Shown: positions 1-11,017 of the stretch, in pieces
How the letters are laid out: each line of letters begins with the position of its first letter
How positions within the stretch are numbered: position 1 is the first letter of the stretch
Assembly (NCBI RefSeq): GCF_021869535.1
Contig: NW_026262712.1
Location: 103,792,140-103,856,139, forward strand
Length of the DNA: 64,000 bases
Source: Mytilus californianus
Lineage: Eukaryota > Mollusca > Bivalvia > Mytilida > Mytilidae
Direction of reading: 5' to 3'
Translations under genes and position numbers: made by a program
The notes under the pieces: generated by a model
The model's database searches: none
Seen by the model: the letters and a program-made list of their open reading frames with translations, nothing else
Told to the model about the DNA's origin: nothing

Positions 1-606
1 TGTGACATATTATATGCTATGGTATGTCTGTTTGGGTATCTCCTTACTTATAATAATTGGGATTTAAATTTTTGAAATACTAAGTTATCAAACTCAATTC
101 AGCTTTTGACTGAATTACCTCCCTTATGATCAAATTTAGTCTTAATGTCATATAGCTAGGCAATTTAAAAAAAAAAGGAAATAAATATTGATTTGAAAAA
201 AGCCTATTTCACATGTGAAAATCAATTACTTAATGTTTGCTTATTATTTATTATATTCAGCCATGATTGGTCTATTCTATGGTCAACATTGTCTTCCCAG
301 TTAAATATATTTATATATAAACTGTATGTTGATGAAGACAAAAAAGAATATTTGAAACAAGCATTTATATGATGAAGTTGTAATTAAAATTTGAATTATA
401 TTGCAGAGACTTCATGCATTCTTGTATTGTTTTCAAAGCATGCTTTCATTTCGTAAATTAAAAAAGAAAGAAAAAGTGTTAATTTCAAGTTTTCTAGTAT
501 CTGAATGATAAACCACTGTAGAAATGTTGAGACATTATAATTACATATAGCATATATTTATGATACAGTGTATTTTTATTTAATTTGGATTTTCCTTTTA
601 TTTCAG
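1..606. other. Intron sequence upstream of choline/ethanolamine kinase exon
   Basis: This AT-rich stretch ends in a pyrimidine-rich tract and an AG at 605-606 just before the first recognised exon. I see no further exon of the kinase here. It is read as part of the intron before that exon. Confidence 0.5.
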
Positions 607-774
607 TTCCATTTCTTCAGGGCATACTTAGATGCTAAGAATGAGGCCTGTACAGATGAAATACTAGAGACATTATACAGAGAGGCTAATACATGTGCCT
701 TAGCTTCACATCTAATGTGGTTAGTCTGGTCAATCGTCCAGAGAGACAAGTCGGATATTCAGTTTGGATATTTG
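607..774 (+). CDS. Choline/ethanolamine kinase, penultimate exon
   Basis: The exon is bounded by a TTTCAG acceptor at 601-606 and a GTGAGT donor starting at 775. It is open throughout and ends on a codon boundary. It carries the conserved ALASH and WSIVQ helix of the kinase C-lobe. Confidence 0.85.
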
Positions 775-3700
775 GTGAGTTTCATGTTATTCATGCAACT
801 GGCTGAGGAATAACCAATTGTGTTTGGCTCCAAAATTTGGGTTGATAGTCCAAGGGTCTGGAACCAGTCATACATGTATTTGCCAGATATGTCCCTGAAA
901 GGCCAATGACAGAAATGGTATTGGGGATTAGTTCAGGAAAATTAATTGTACAGAAATAATTTCATTCAATTCATTGAGATCAGGCTTTATAATTGCCCTT
1001 TTGCACAAATATTTGTTTGCAATGCTTCATGTAGTTAATGCGATGAAACCGTTGATACTATATAAAAATAAGGAGATGTGGTGAAAAAGCCAGATCTTTC
1101 TAGTCCCATTTCAATGCTGAAATTGTGTGGAAAAAAATCATGCTATAGTCATACCAAAAGTCGATATAAGAGTGTTCTGATACCAGTATTTGTTGGTTAA
1201 AATAGTTAAGGTCAGTGATTGGGTGTTAAAACATTATAACATATTAAAGTCTCTTACATGTATATGAAAAAGTGTTAATACAAACTATATTTCATCTGTA
1301 TTTGGCAACCAATTTTGGTTTTGTGTCTTTGGCGTGCTGTCTGAAGAGATCTCCTTTTATTCATATACAGTACACATGGTAGATGGATGAATAATAGGAG
1401 TGTTTGGGATATATATATGTTACTCTAATTCTTCGTCAATTTATCCCTTTCTGCATCCATTGTATAAAAAAAATTTAATCAAAGTGTGGTTCGTTTGATC
1501 TCAGTTCTTCATTGGTTAAAATCCGACTATGACATCGAATTTACTTGCTTTCCTCTGAATTTCCTATTGTGACGGCATGAAAAAAGGCGACCATGCCTGA
1601 TGACGTCACATAGAAAGAACACATCTTTTTACAGATCATTCGAAAAGACGGAATAAGTTTGCCTGCATATTGTTTGAAAATCATTAGAGAAACAGATTCC
1701 ACCACCAAATCTCGTGTAATATGATATTTATCCACTCTCGACAGTTAAATTTTAAATATTTAAAACGCTCGGTGAGCCTCGCGTTTTAAATTTGAAAATT
1801 TAACTGTCTCGAGTGGATAAATATCATATCACACTCGATGCAGTGGTAGAATCTATATTCTACCACTGCTAATTCTTAGCCAATTTATCCTTTTCTTTAC
1901 CTGTTGATTATTTTTATTTAATCAACGTGTAATGATCAAGGTGTGTTTAGTTTCATCTCAGTTCTTTATTGATCAAAATTCTGACATCAAATTTCCTGCT
2001 TTCCTCTGATTTCCTATTGTGACATCTCGAAAAAAGGCGACCATGCATGATGACCTTACAAAGAAAGATCACATGTTTTTGCAGTTCATTAAAAAGGTAG
2101 GATTAGGTTTGTCTGCATATCTTTTAAAAAACCATTAGAAAAACAGATTCTACCGCCAAATCTCATGCAATTGGATATTCCTCCATTTCGGTAGTTGAAT
2201 TTAAAATATTGAAATTTGAAAATTTAACTGTCTCAAGTGGAGAAATCTTGTATCATGCTCGATGCAGTGGTATAATCTATATATGTATATATCAATGAGG
2301 TAGCAACTTTAAAGCACAACAAGACCAGAAAATACAACTAGAGATCTTCATATGGTCTTCAACAATAAACTCTTAACTAGTGTATATGTCATATGTCAAA
2401 TTAGGCACATTGTGAATACATTTAACAGAAATGACCAAAGATTGTTCCAAATACAGGATCTAAATGGCTAAACAGATACTGCTTGTCAGTTTTAAGTTCC
2501 ATTTTTAGCTTTTCTGGCCTAAAAAGGCCAAGTGTGCTGTTCTCATCACTTAATTGTTGTCCATCGAAGTCTGTTAACTGTTACAGAAATCTTCTCCTCT
2601 GAAACTGCTGGGCCAAATTTAAGCAAACTTGGCCTCAATCATCATTGGGGTATATAGTTTAAAAATGTGTCGGATGACCCCGCTATTCAACCAAGACGGC
2701 CGACATGGCTAAAAATAGAGCATAGGGGTAAAATGCAAGTTTTGCCTATTATTTTGAAAACTAATCTATGAATAGAGAAAATTTGACGGCAAAAATGTTC
2801 AGAATATTGAGCTCTACCTATTGTTCGTTTAAGTCAAAACTGTTAGACGACTTCTTGAAGGAGTTATTGCCCTTAGATGATGAATTTTACCATTTTTATA
2901 CGACCGCAAAAAAATTTTTGTGGTCGTATATTGGTATGACGTTGGCGTCGTCGTCGTCGTCGTCCGGCGTCGTCCGAAGACACATTGGTTTTCGCACTCT
3001 AACTTTAGTTTAAGTGAATGGATCTTTATGAAATTTTACCACAAGGTTCAATACCACAAAAGGAAGGTTGGGATTGATTTTGGGGGTTATGGTAATAACA
3101 GTAAAGGAATTAGGGGCCAAAAATAAGCATTTTTGTAACTTCCAGACATAACTTGTGTGTTAGTGTATGGATCTCTCTGACATTGTACCACAAGGTTCCA
3201 TATCACTAAAGGAATGCTGGGATTGATTTTGGGGGTAATTGCCTCCAAATTTTAGGAATTAGGGGCCAAAAAAGGGGCAAAAAACAAGCATTTTTCTAGT
3301 TTCATGACAATAACTTGTGTGTAAGTGTATGGATCTTTCTGAAATTGTACTACAAGGTTCCATATCACAAAGGGAAATCTGGGTTTGAGTTTGGGGGTAA
3401 TTGCCCTAAATGTTTAGGAATTTGGGGCCAAAAAGGGGCCAAAAAACACATTTTTTTCTAGTTTCCAGACAATAACTTGTGTTCAAGTGTATGGATCTCT
3501 CTGAAATTGTACTGCAAGGTACCATACCACAAAGGGAAGGCTGGGATTGAGTTTCGGGGTGATGAATCATAATGGGGGTTCAAAAAATTTGGGGGGGGGG
3601 GGGATTTATTTTTTTTTCCTTTTTTTTCTTTTTTTCCTTTTTTGTTTCTTTTAAAATTTTCCATTTTAAGTTGGTTATTTCTGATTTATATTTAAAATCA

Positions 3701-6700
3701 AATAATAATGATATGGTAGGAGATACACATCAAACAGGATGTGTAAATTATTATATAATAAGTATTGTGCAATAGCAAGAAATTTTCAATTGCACAGTAT
3801 TGCACAATAGCAAGAAATCTTCAATTGCACAGTATTGCGCAATAGCAAGAAATCTTCAATTGCACAGTATTGCGCAATAGCAAGAAATATCCAATAGCAC
3901 AATATTGCGCAATAGCAAGAAATTGTCAATTGTACAGTATTGCGCAATAGCAAGAAATATTTAATAGCACAGGATTGTGCAAAAGAAGATACTTCCTATA
4001 AATTGCTTATTTCTTGACCAATTTCAATGGGGTTTTATTCTTGATTTCATGGGGTTCTTTAATATGCTGAATCTAACCGTGTATTTAGTTTTTGGATTTT
4101 GGGCCCCGTTTTTAAATTGGTCCACATTGAGGTCCAAAGGGTCCAAAATTAAACTTTGTTTGATTTCATCAAAAATTGAATTATTGGGGTTCTTTGATAT
4201 GCCGAATCTAACTGTGTATTTAGATTCTTAAATTTTGGTTCCGTTTTCAAATTGGTCTACATTAAGGTCCAAAGGGTCCAAAATTAAACTTAGTTTGATT
4301 TTAACAAAAATTGAATTCTTAGGGTTCTTTGATATGCTGAATCTAAACATGTATTTAGATTTTTGATTATGGGCCCAGTTTTCAAGTTGGTCCAAATCGG
4401 GGTCCAAAATTAAACTTTGTTTGATTTCAACAAAAATTGAATATATGGGGTTCTTTGATATGCTGAATCTAACCATGTATTTAGATTTTTGATTTTTGGG
4501 CCCCGTTATCAACTTTGTCCACATTGAGGTCAAAAGGGTCCAAAATTAAACTTTGTTTGATTTCATCAAAAATTGAATTATTGGGGTTCTTTGATATGCC
4601 GAATCTAACCGTGTATTTAGATTCTTAATTTTTGGTTCCGCTTTCAAATTGGTCTACATTAAGGTCCAAAGGGTCCAAAATTAAACTTAGTTTGATTTTA
4701 ACAAAAATTGAATTCTTAGGGTTCTTTGATATGCTGAATCTAAACATGTATTTAGATTTTTGATTATGGGCCCAGTTTTCAAGTTGGTCCAAATAGGGGT
4801 CCAAAATTAAACTTTGTTTGATTTCAACAAAAATTGAATATATGGGGTTCTTTGATATGCTGAATCTAACCATGGATTTAGATTTTTGATTTTTGGGCCC
4901 CGTTATCAACTTTGTCCACATTGAGGTCAAAAGGGTCCAAAATTAAACTTTGTTTGATTTCATCAAAAATTGAATTCTTGGGGTTCTTTGATATGCTGAA
5001 TCTAACCATGTATTTAGATTTTGGATATTGGACCATAATAGGTGAATGTCCAATTTTAAAATTTTTAAGTTCTTAGACCACATTCAATCTGTGTTAGAAA
5101 CCTATGCTGTGTCAAATATTTAATCACAATCCAAATCCAAAGCTGTATCAAGCTTGAATGTTGTGTTCATACTTCCCCCAACTGTTCAGGGTTCGACCTC
5201 TGCGGTCGTATCAAGCTGCGCCCTGCGGAGCATTTTATTTTTAATTTTTGCCTATTATCTCGATAATTATAATAGATAGACAGAAACTTTGAAAGCAAAA
5301 ATGATCAGCAGGAAAAGATCTACAATAAAACAACATGGCTGAAATCATAGACTCCTTATTAGAGTGATTGTCCTACAATGACCATTTTACAATTTTTTGG
5401 CTTTTTTGCCTGATATCTTAAAAACTATATTAGATAGATTAAAACTTGAAATCGCACAAATGATCAGCAAGACAAGATCTACAAATAAGTCAACATGACT
5501 AAAATTGTTAGTCGACTCCTTATTGAAGTTATTGCCCTTTAATGACAATTTTTCCCATTTCTATACCCGCAAAAAATTTTGCAGTCGTATATTGGTATCA
5601 CGTCATCGTCATCATCCGAAGACAGTTGGTTTCCGGACAATAACTTTAGTATAATTAAATAGAAGTCTATGAAATTTAAAAACAAGGTTTATAACCACAA
5701 AAGGAAGGTTGGGATTGATTTTGGGGGTTATGGTCCTAACAGTTTAGGAATTAGGGGCCAAAAAGGGGCCCAAATAAGCATTTTTCTAGTTTCCAGACAA
5801 TAACTTGTGGAACGGTGTATGGATCTCTCTGAAATTATACCACAAGTTTCCATACCACTAAGGGATGGTTAGGATTTGCTTTGGGGGGTTATGGCTAAAA
5901 CCATTTAGGAATTAGGGGCAAAAAAAGGGGAAAAACAAGGGTTTCCTGGTTAATGGACAATTAAGACAATTTAAAAGCAGTGTAAGGGAGGTAATCCAAA
6001 CACAACGTTTTAATTACCTCCCTTACACTGCTTTTAAATTATGTATAAAGAAAGAAACTCAATTTTCCAAAGAAAAAAATTGGGGGTCACAATTTTTTGC
6101 TAATCCTTTGTATATAGTCTGAAAACAGATTTACTAAGTATTGCACAACAGGAAGAAATCTTCAATTGAATATAAATTCAAATCATACAACCAATTTCAA
6201 AATTTTTTACTACATTTATTCTGTGTTAGAAACCTATAATGTGTCAAATATTTAATTACAATCCAAATTCAGACCTGTATCAAGCTTGAATATTGTGTCC
6301 ATTTTTGCCCCAACTGTTCAGGGTTGGACCTCTGCGGTCGTATCCAGCTGCGCTCGGCGAAGCAGTTTATTGCCTATAAGCTTGAAAACTCTAATAGATA
6401 GATAGAAACTTGAAATAGCACAAATGATCAGCAAGACAAGACCCACAAATAAGCCATAATGGCCTAAATCTTCAGTTGACTCATTATTGGAGTTATTGTC
6501 CTTTAATGATAATTTTTTACATTTTTTTACTTTTTTTACCAATTGTCTTGAAAACTATGATAGATGAATAGAAACAGTAAAGAGGAAAAATTATCAGCTG
6601 CATAAGATCTACAAGTATGCCAACATGACTAAAATTATCAGTTAACTCTTGATAGAGTTATTCCCCTTTAATGATGATTTTTACTCAAAAGTGGCCATTG

Positions 6701-7233
6701 TTGAAGATGCCGGTAAGCAACACAGGCTCTTTAGAACCTCTAGTTATATAGCCTTATAATATTTACTGTAGATTCATTTATTTTCATGGATACCAATTTT
6801 CATGGATTTGTAGAAAATTGTTTTTTCATGAATATTTGATTTTGTGGTTTTTCCAAAGCCTACATATATGCCAAAGAAAATTTGTACTTTGTGAAACATT
6901 TAATTTCTTGTTTACCTATACACACTAAAAACATGAAAATTGGTATCCAACAAATGATAATGAATCCATAGTGTTATATATTATGCATAAACTAACCTTA
7001 TGACATACAAGTTATATTATGTATAAACTAACCTTATGACACACAAGTTATATTATGTATAAACTAACCTTATGACATACAAGTTATATTATGTATAAAC
7101 TAACCCTATGACATACAAGTTATTTTGATAACCTAACATAAAGACATCATACTTTTTGTAGGAATATGCTGTTTGTCGATTAGAGGCATACTTCAGATTG
7201 AAAAAGGAATTGTTTCCAGATGAGAAAGATTAA
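607..7233 (+). CDS. Choline/ethanolamine kinase, C-terminal two exons (5' partial)
   Basis: This is the C-terminal end of a choline/ethanolamine kinase, a cytosolic enzyme that phosphorylates choline or ethanolamine with ATP at the start of the Kennedy pathway. Two exons are seen, 607-774 and 7162-7233, joined in phase 0 across a 6.4-kb intron with donor GTGAGT and acceptor TAG. Together they encode about 79 residues ending in TAA at 7231-7233. The recognisable family signature is the helix reading ALASHLMWLVWSIVQ, followed by a short loop and IQFGYLEYA, then an amphipathic end with LEAYFRLKKELF. These match the conserved C-terminal helices of CHKA/CHKB/ETNK proteins. The IQFGYLEYA segment looks closer to choline kinases than to ETNK, but I cannot separate them firmly. 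The catalytic Brenner motif and the rest of the N-lobe lie upstream of the window. An alternative acceptor AG at 619-620 would trim five codons and change phase, so 607 is preferred. Confidence 0.85.
1440..2290. repeat. Tandem duplication (~420 bp x2) of a fold-back element in the kinase intron
   Basis: Two diverged copies of the same ~420-bp block lie side by side (about 1440-1860 and 1880-2290). Both contain 'aaaaaggcgaccatgc', a CATTAGA(G/A)AAACAGATTC stretch, and 'aactgtctc(a/g)agtgga' near the end. The first copy closes with a long inverted repeat, listed separately; in the second copy the left arm is eroded. Confidence 0.65.
1694..1854. repeat. Long inverted repeat (fold-back)
   Basis: The left arm begins AGATTCCACCACC and runs through ATATGATATTTATCCACTC and CGACAGTTAAATTTT. 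The right arm mirrors it through AAATTTAACTGTC and GAGTGGATAAATATCATAT, ending CAGTGGTAGAATCT. The arms are about 70 nt with a few mismatches around a short GC-richer centre near 1765-1785. Confidence 0.8.
2893..5239 (+). mobile_element. TATACGACCGC-family element, long form (copy a)
   Basis: It begins TTTTTATACGACCGC with a local palindrome and ends CGGTCGTATCAAGC plus a small hairpin and ATTTTAT. Inside are, in order, ~150-bp modules containing 'aacttgtgt' and 'ggggccaaaa', a poly-G/poly-T tract near 3590-3650, 35-bp 'caatagcaagaaat' repeats (about 3765-3980), and ~130-bp modules starting near 'ggttctttgatatgc'. The last block has an extra ~397-bp duplication (4228 versus 4625) relative to copies c and f. 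No gene is seen. Confidence 0.75.
5560..6370 (+). mobile_element. TATACGACCGC-family element, short form (copy b)
   Basis: It begins CTATACCCGCAAAAAATTTT, a mutated version of the family start, and ends GCGGTCGTATCCAGC plus a hairpin variant GCTGCGC-tcg-GCGAAGC. It lacks most of the tandem modules of the long form and carries instead a perfect 28-bp inverted repeat at 5968-6040. Confidence 0.7.
5968..6040. repeat. Perfect 28-bp inverted repeat inside short-form element
   Basis: The left arm at 5968-5995 begins AATTTAAAAGCAGTG. The right arm at 6013-6040 is its exact reverse complement, with a 17-nt loop. The same hairpin recurs, diverged, in the two other short-form copies (30947-31040 and 53419-53512). 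Confidence 0.9.
6764..6973. mobile_element. MITE-like element with ~40-bp terminal inverted repeats
   Basis: The left end reads ACTGTAGATTCATT followed by GGATACCAATTTTCATG. The right end is the near reverse complement: CATGAAAATTGGTATCC, then AATGAATCCATAGT. The internal part is AT-rich and non-coding. A related copy is at 30113-30302. Confidence 0.7.
6976..7125. repeat. 36-bp tandem repeat, about 4 copies
   Basis: The unit contains ATGTATAAACTAACC and TTATGACATACAAG, repeated with one or two changes just before the last kinase exon. Confidence 0.85.
7162..7233 (+). CDS. Choline/ethanolamine kinase, last coding exon
   Basis: The exon starts after TTTTTGTAG and encodes 23 residues beginning EYAVCRLEAYF, then TAA. 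The start continues directly from the GYL end of the preceding exon, as in family members where the block reads GY(L/M)(E/D)YA. Confidence 0.85.
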   Translation, partial: EYAVCRLEAYFRLKKELFPDEKD

Positions 7234-10200
7234 GTATAATGTTCTACACAGTTGTGATAATCCACATTGAATTCCTTTCTATATCAGTCCCAACAGAGCG
7301 GATAGTGATGGAGGGGAGATAACCTGTGAAAAAAACAGACTTAATTTTGATTTGCTCAAGGTGCTATAGTTGTTTTTATGCCTTTTCTCTTATTTACTGT
7401 GATGATGCTGAAATTCAGATTATAATTCTGTTATGATTTGTATAATTAGGAATCCATTACAGGAATTGGTTACAGGTTATTGTATAAGTGAAATTTCTAA
7501 ATTATGTGTTCAGTTGTACATCTTTTTTTAATTCAGTCTTTCAAATTTTATTTGTTTGTTAAGTTAAGATGCTAACTAAGTTAAGTTGTTTTTAAATTAG
7601 TTTCTAATTTTGTATTCACTTTATTTTGAAACTAAAAAATGTCTGAATATCTTTAACTGCAGGTTCTCAATTTTAAGATATATTTATTTGTATGTTTTAT
7701 TTTCTATCAGTAAGGTAGACTTATGCATCTCAAAGGCAGCCATACTGGATATGTTGCTTAAAGTATGTCCGTATTATATGTACAATAAAAATATGTCCCC
7801 GCTTTTCTTGTTTCCAGACTGATCATCGGGATAGATATAAAAGATAAAAATATGATGTCCCGGCTTCTCTCGTTTCCAGACTGATGGATAGATATAAAAG
7901 ATAAAAATATGCCAAAGAAATCAATTTCTATTTACCATTTGTTTTATTCTACTCAACAAAGAATGATTTTCCTTTATAAAAATTCAAAAAAGAATTGTAG
8001 TTAATTCCCATTTGCTATAAATCATGTGTGTTGCCCTAAAATTTTGGAATAGATTTTGAATGAATATACATTTAACTCTCTGTCAATTCAATATAAGAAA
8101 ATTCAAATTTTTGTTTTTGTATCAGGTAATGTCTGTCTGGTTCTGTTGTTATTTTATATGTACATTGTATTTTTAAACAGAGTATTTATGTGGTAACAGG
8201 GTGTATATTAAATTTCAATTGCTTGCTATTAAAAGTGTTTAACAAGAGTCCCAGTAAGATTGGTAGAGAATGAGTAAACTGAACTTTTGTTTGCAGTCTT
8301 ATAAAAATACAGATCTGTTTCTGTTAATTATAACATCACCTAATGAAGTTTCTGTCTACATACCTTAGAAGGTGTGTATAATGATGACAACCAGAGGATT
8401 TAAAAAGGTCTTTAAAACATAAAGAAGAACAGATCATTTTCAGATCCTTGTAAGTAAAGCATGGACACATGACCTGTATTTTAATCAGATTGTATTGTTT
8501 GAAAAATAAAAGGAAATTGTACATATGTGTACTATAACTTTTTTTAATTTGTTATACCAAATCAAATGTGTATGTAGCTATTCATAATTAAATTGCTGAT
8601 ATTTTATTCATATCATAAACTTTCGATGCATTTGATTGCTTTAATGTCATTGTGTCAAGTGCTACAAAGTCCCGTAATTTTCTCATATTTTATTCATATG
8701 CATAGTCTTAGAATATTGATACAGGTTTCAAAAGTGACTGCTTTAATTTCATTTTGATTTCAAGTCCCAGATATGTGTTAAAGCTTTAACTTGTGAATTG
8801 TGATATCTGTTGTGTAGCATTTGGTCTATAGAGTTTATTCTATTACTGCCAGAATCATTTATAATAAATGACCATAGACATCACACTCAAATTACATTCT
8901 CATTTACTTATATTGTATTATGGTTTTTTTTTATGCACATTTTTTGCATCATTCTTTGAGAAATAAATATGTTTATAAGGTTTAAGGGTATGTATACGTG
9001 TTCATTTTAAAAAATCAAGAAATAAGTCAGTGACTCTGGGATGATGTTTCAGCATTACAACTCATGATTGTAAACCAAAAAGATATTTACCAGATTTTTT
9101 TTTAATTATGAATTTATAAGCAGGGTATCGATTGTACTTGAACAGGATTGGATTCCTAAGTATTATTTTAAGCTTGCATAGTGATATTGTGTGTATATAT
9201 ATATCTTTATGTTAATCATGTGTTACAGTTTTGTTGTAATTATTTTTATATAGTATGTATTTTCATGTTTTTTATGTTATGTTTACAATTTTTTAGCTTT
9301 AAACACATTGAAATGCCCAATACAATAGTTTACTGAATAGAAACTGAATGGTGGGGAGGGGGGTCTATGTATCAATTTATCTAGAATTTAAAACTTTTTT
9401 TAATACCATAGATGTTTTGAAGATATGGTAAATGTATTTATTAATTTTTATATGAAGTATGCTCATATACTGGCATACTGCTGTCATCATTGTCAAGGAA
9501 AATTACTTTTAAACTAATATCTTTTACCATATAACATCATTATTTTAACCTGATCCGATTTTTTTTTTGGGAGGGGGGGTGTTTATGTTTGAAAGAAAGT
9601 TGATATATATCTAATTTTGATTCTCCTTCCTTTTTAAAAAAAAGTGCCTCAATGGAGAGAAAAATATTTTTTTCATATGTAGAATACATACATCCCTGTA
9701 ATATACAATAAAAATGAAGTTACAGATTTTGTGCTTCTTAAGCTATTGATAGGGACCAACTCTCATATTTTATATAAGTTTTTATTTTTGTAAATGCATT
9801 TGTTATAAACAAAGGAAGTGTAAAAGTGATTTTTTGTATCTGGCCTTTTGCTGTGGTTGAATTATGTGGCAACAAGCATACCAGCATGACTGTGTAAAAT
9901 AAAATAGATAAGTTTGTATTTGAATAGATGAACTCTGATAGCTCTGTCTATATTTTGTCTTTCATAATGAATATAATTACATTACATTTTAGGTCATGTC
10001 AAACAGGTGGGATAGGAGGGGTCTTATATTCTGAACCCCAGAGAAATTAAATGGATTTCTGAATTCCTGACTTCCTAATGTGTCTGTTCCCTACAAATAA
10101 ATTGGCTATTCCTAAGTTCCAGTGAATTAAACTGCTCAATCTTTAATTCCTGAAAAAAGATCCTTACCCCCTCAAAACAAATGAGATGGTTTCTTGGGCT
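7234..10200. other. AT-rich 3' UTR and intergenic sequence after the kinase
   Basis: No open frame of note is seen. Several AATAAA signals occur (for example near 9705 and 9897), so the first part is probably 3' UTR. The true poly(A) site cannot be chosen from sequence alone. A ~50-bp local duplication ('aagataaaaatatg' with 'tgtcc..gcttttcttgtttccagactga') lies at about 7785-7910. Confidence 0.45.
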
Positions 10201-10202
10201 AC

Positions 10203-10486
10203 CTTGGGCATCTATATCCATGTCCATGTGTTAGATGTATAAGATACTTAAAAAGAGAATCGTCTGATTTTGTAATGAGGTTCCATCTGAAAAGTAGATT
10301 ATCATGAACTGAATTTGATGTTTGTATGACTTTAAGGTTAATGTTAGAGAAAAATATATCCCAGGTGCTGTGTGATTGAAGGTTATCTAATTTTGCATGC
10401 ATTGGAACATTTCTGAGCTGTTCAGCATTCAGTCGAAAGTAGGTATCATTGTCCTGCTTTTTAAGATCTACTGACAGTATGTCATC
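10203..10486 (-). CDS. Candidate internal exon of an unrecognised gene
   Basis: On the minus strand a 94-codon open stretch is framed by an acceptor-like TATTTCAG and a donor-like CCAAG|GTAGCC. The peptide is not low-complexity and begins DDILSVDLKKQDNDTYFRLN; later it contains DNLQSHSTWDIFFSNINLK and FRWNLITKSDDSLFKYLI. I do not recognise the family. A plain ORF starting at the ATG at 10402 gives 67 residues. No neighbouring exon was found on this strand, so it could be an exon of a gene reaching out of reach, a transposon ORF fragment, or chance. The sequence composition looks more protein-like than most ORFs in this window. Confidence 0.3.
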
Positions 10487-10559
10487 CTGAAATACTTTTT
10501 ATGCATCATGTTTATTTATTGTTGTTTTTTGGTGAAGTGTTATGTTTTTCTTGAAGAAA

Positions 10560-10630
10560 TATTGATTGATTGATTGTTGGTTGCTAAATGTCCAGTAGTA
10601 AATATTTCATGCATGTTCTGGACGAGAAAT
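10560..10630 (-). mobile_element. SINE tail fragment (family S2), minus orientation
   Basis: A TTGATTGATTGATTG simple repeat is followed by GGTTGCTAAATGTCCAGTAG and CATGCATGTTCTGGACGAG. This is the reverse complement of the 3' end of the tRNA-derived SINE at 32405-32765. A further copy is at 55680-55750. Confidence 0.65.
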
Positions 10631-10642
10631 ATCCTTTGCAGT

Positions 10643-10823
10643 CTTAATACTGTAAATTCAGAAATTATTGCATGCATTTATAATTGTGTTTTTTTTAATG
10701 CAAGGTTAACTATTGCGATTTCAGAAAAAATTTATATGTTTCAAATATCAGAATATGAGTTCTTATTACTGCTATACTTGTCCGATGGCATTATTCCAAT
10801 TAATAAAAACCTCGCAATAATTT
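10643..10823. mobile_element. MITE-like element ('attcagaaattattgc')
   Basis: The left end is CTGTAAATTCAGAAATTATT and the right end contains CTCGCAATAATTTAA, partly mirroring it. The same left end occurs at 29452-29500, so this is a dispersed element. The right boundary is uncertain. Confidence 0.45.
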
Positions 10824-11017
10824 AATAGATGGTATAATGAGGTTGACATTTTCTTTACTATAAATACTAATACTTCTTCAGCAACCATTTTTTTCAATAC
10901 TTTGTAAGCAATCATTGATGATTTATTTGGTGTATAGTCAAATATAGTATGCAAGTGTCTCCATATGAATGAAGTAACACAACATGATCTAGGAAGTCAT
11001 GAATTTATTTGAATAAC

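Larger units (their letters stand above)
2499..6743 (+). mobile_element. GCTCACC-family (Helitron-like) element, interrupted by two nested insertions
   Basis: The 5' part (2499-2895) starts TTTTTAGC then TTTTCTGGCCT. The middle part is 5240-5560 and the 3' part 6371-6743, ending in the hairpin AGGCTCTTTAGAACCT followed by CTAG. Two TATACGACCGC-family elements (2893-5239 and 5560-6370) interrupt it. The uninterrupted relative at 47332-48066 runs straight through both insertion points, which supports the nesting. It lies in the kinase intron. Confidence 0.65.

Noticed and set aside
4228..4930. Two 101-residue minus frames with nearly the same sequence
   Set aside because: They come from tandem modules of the TATACGACCGC long element; frames shift between copies of the element, so no coding constraint is visible.
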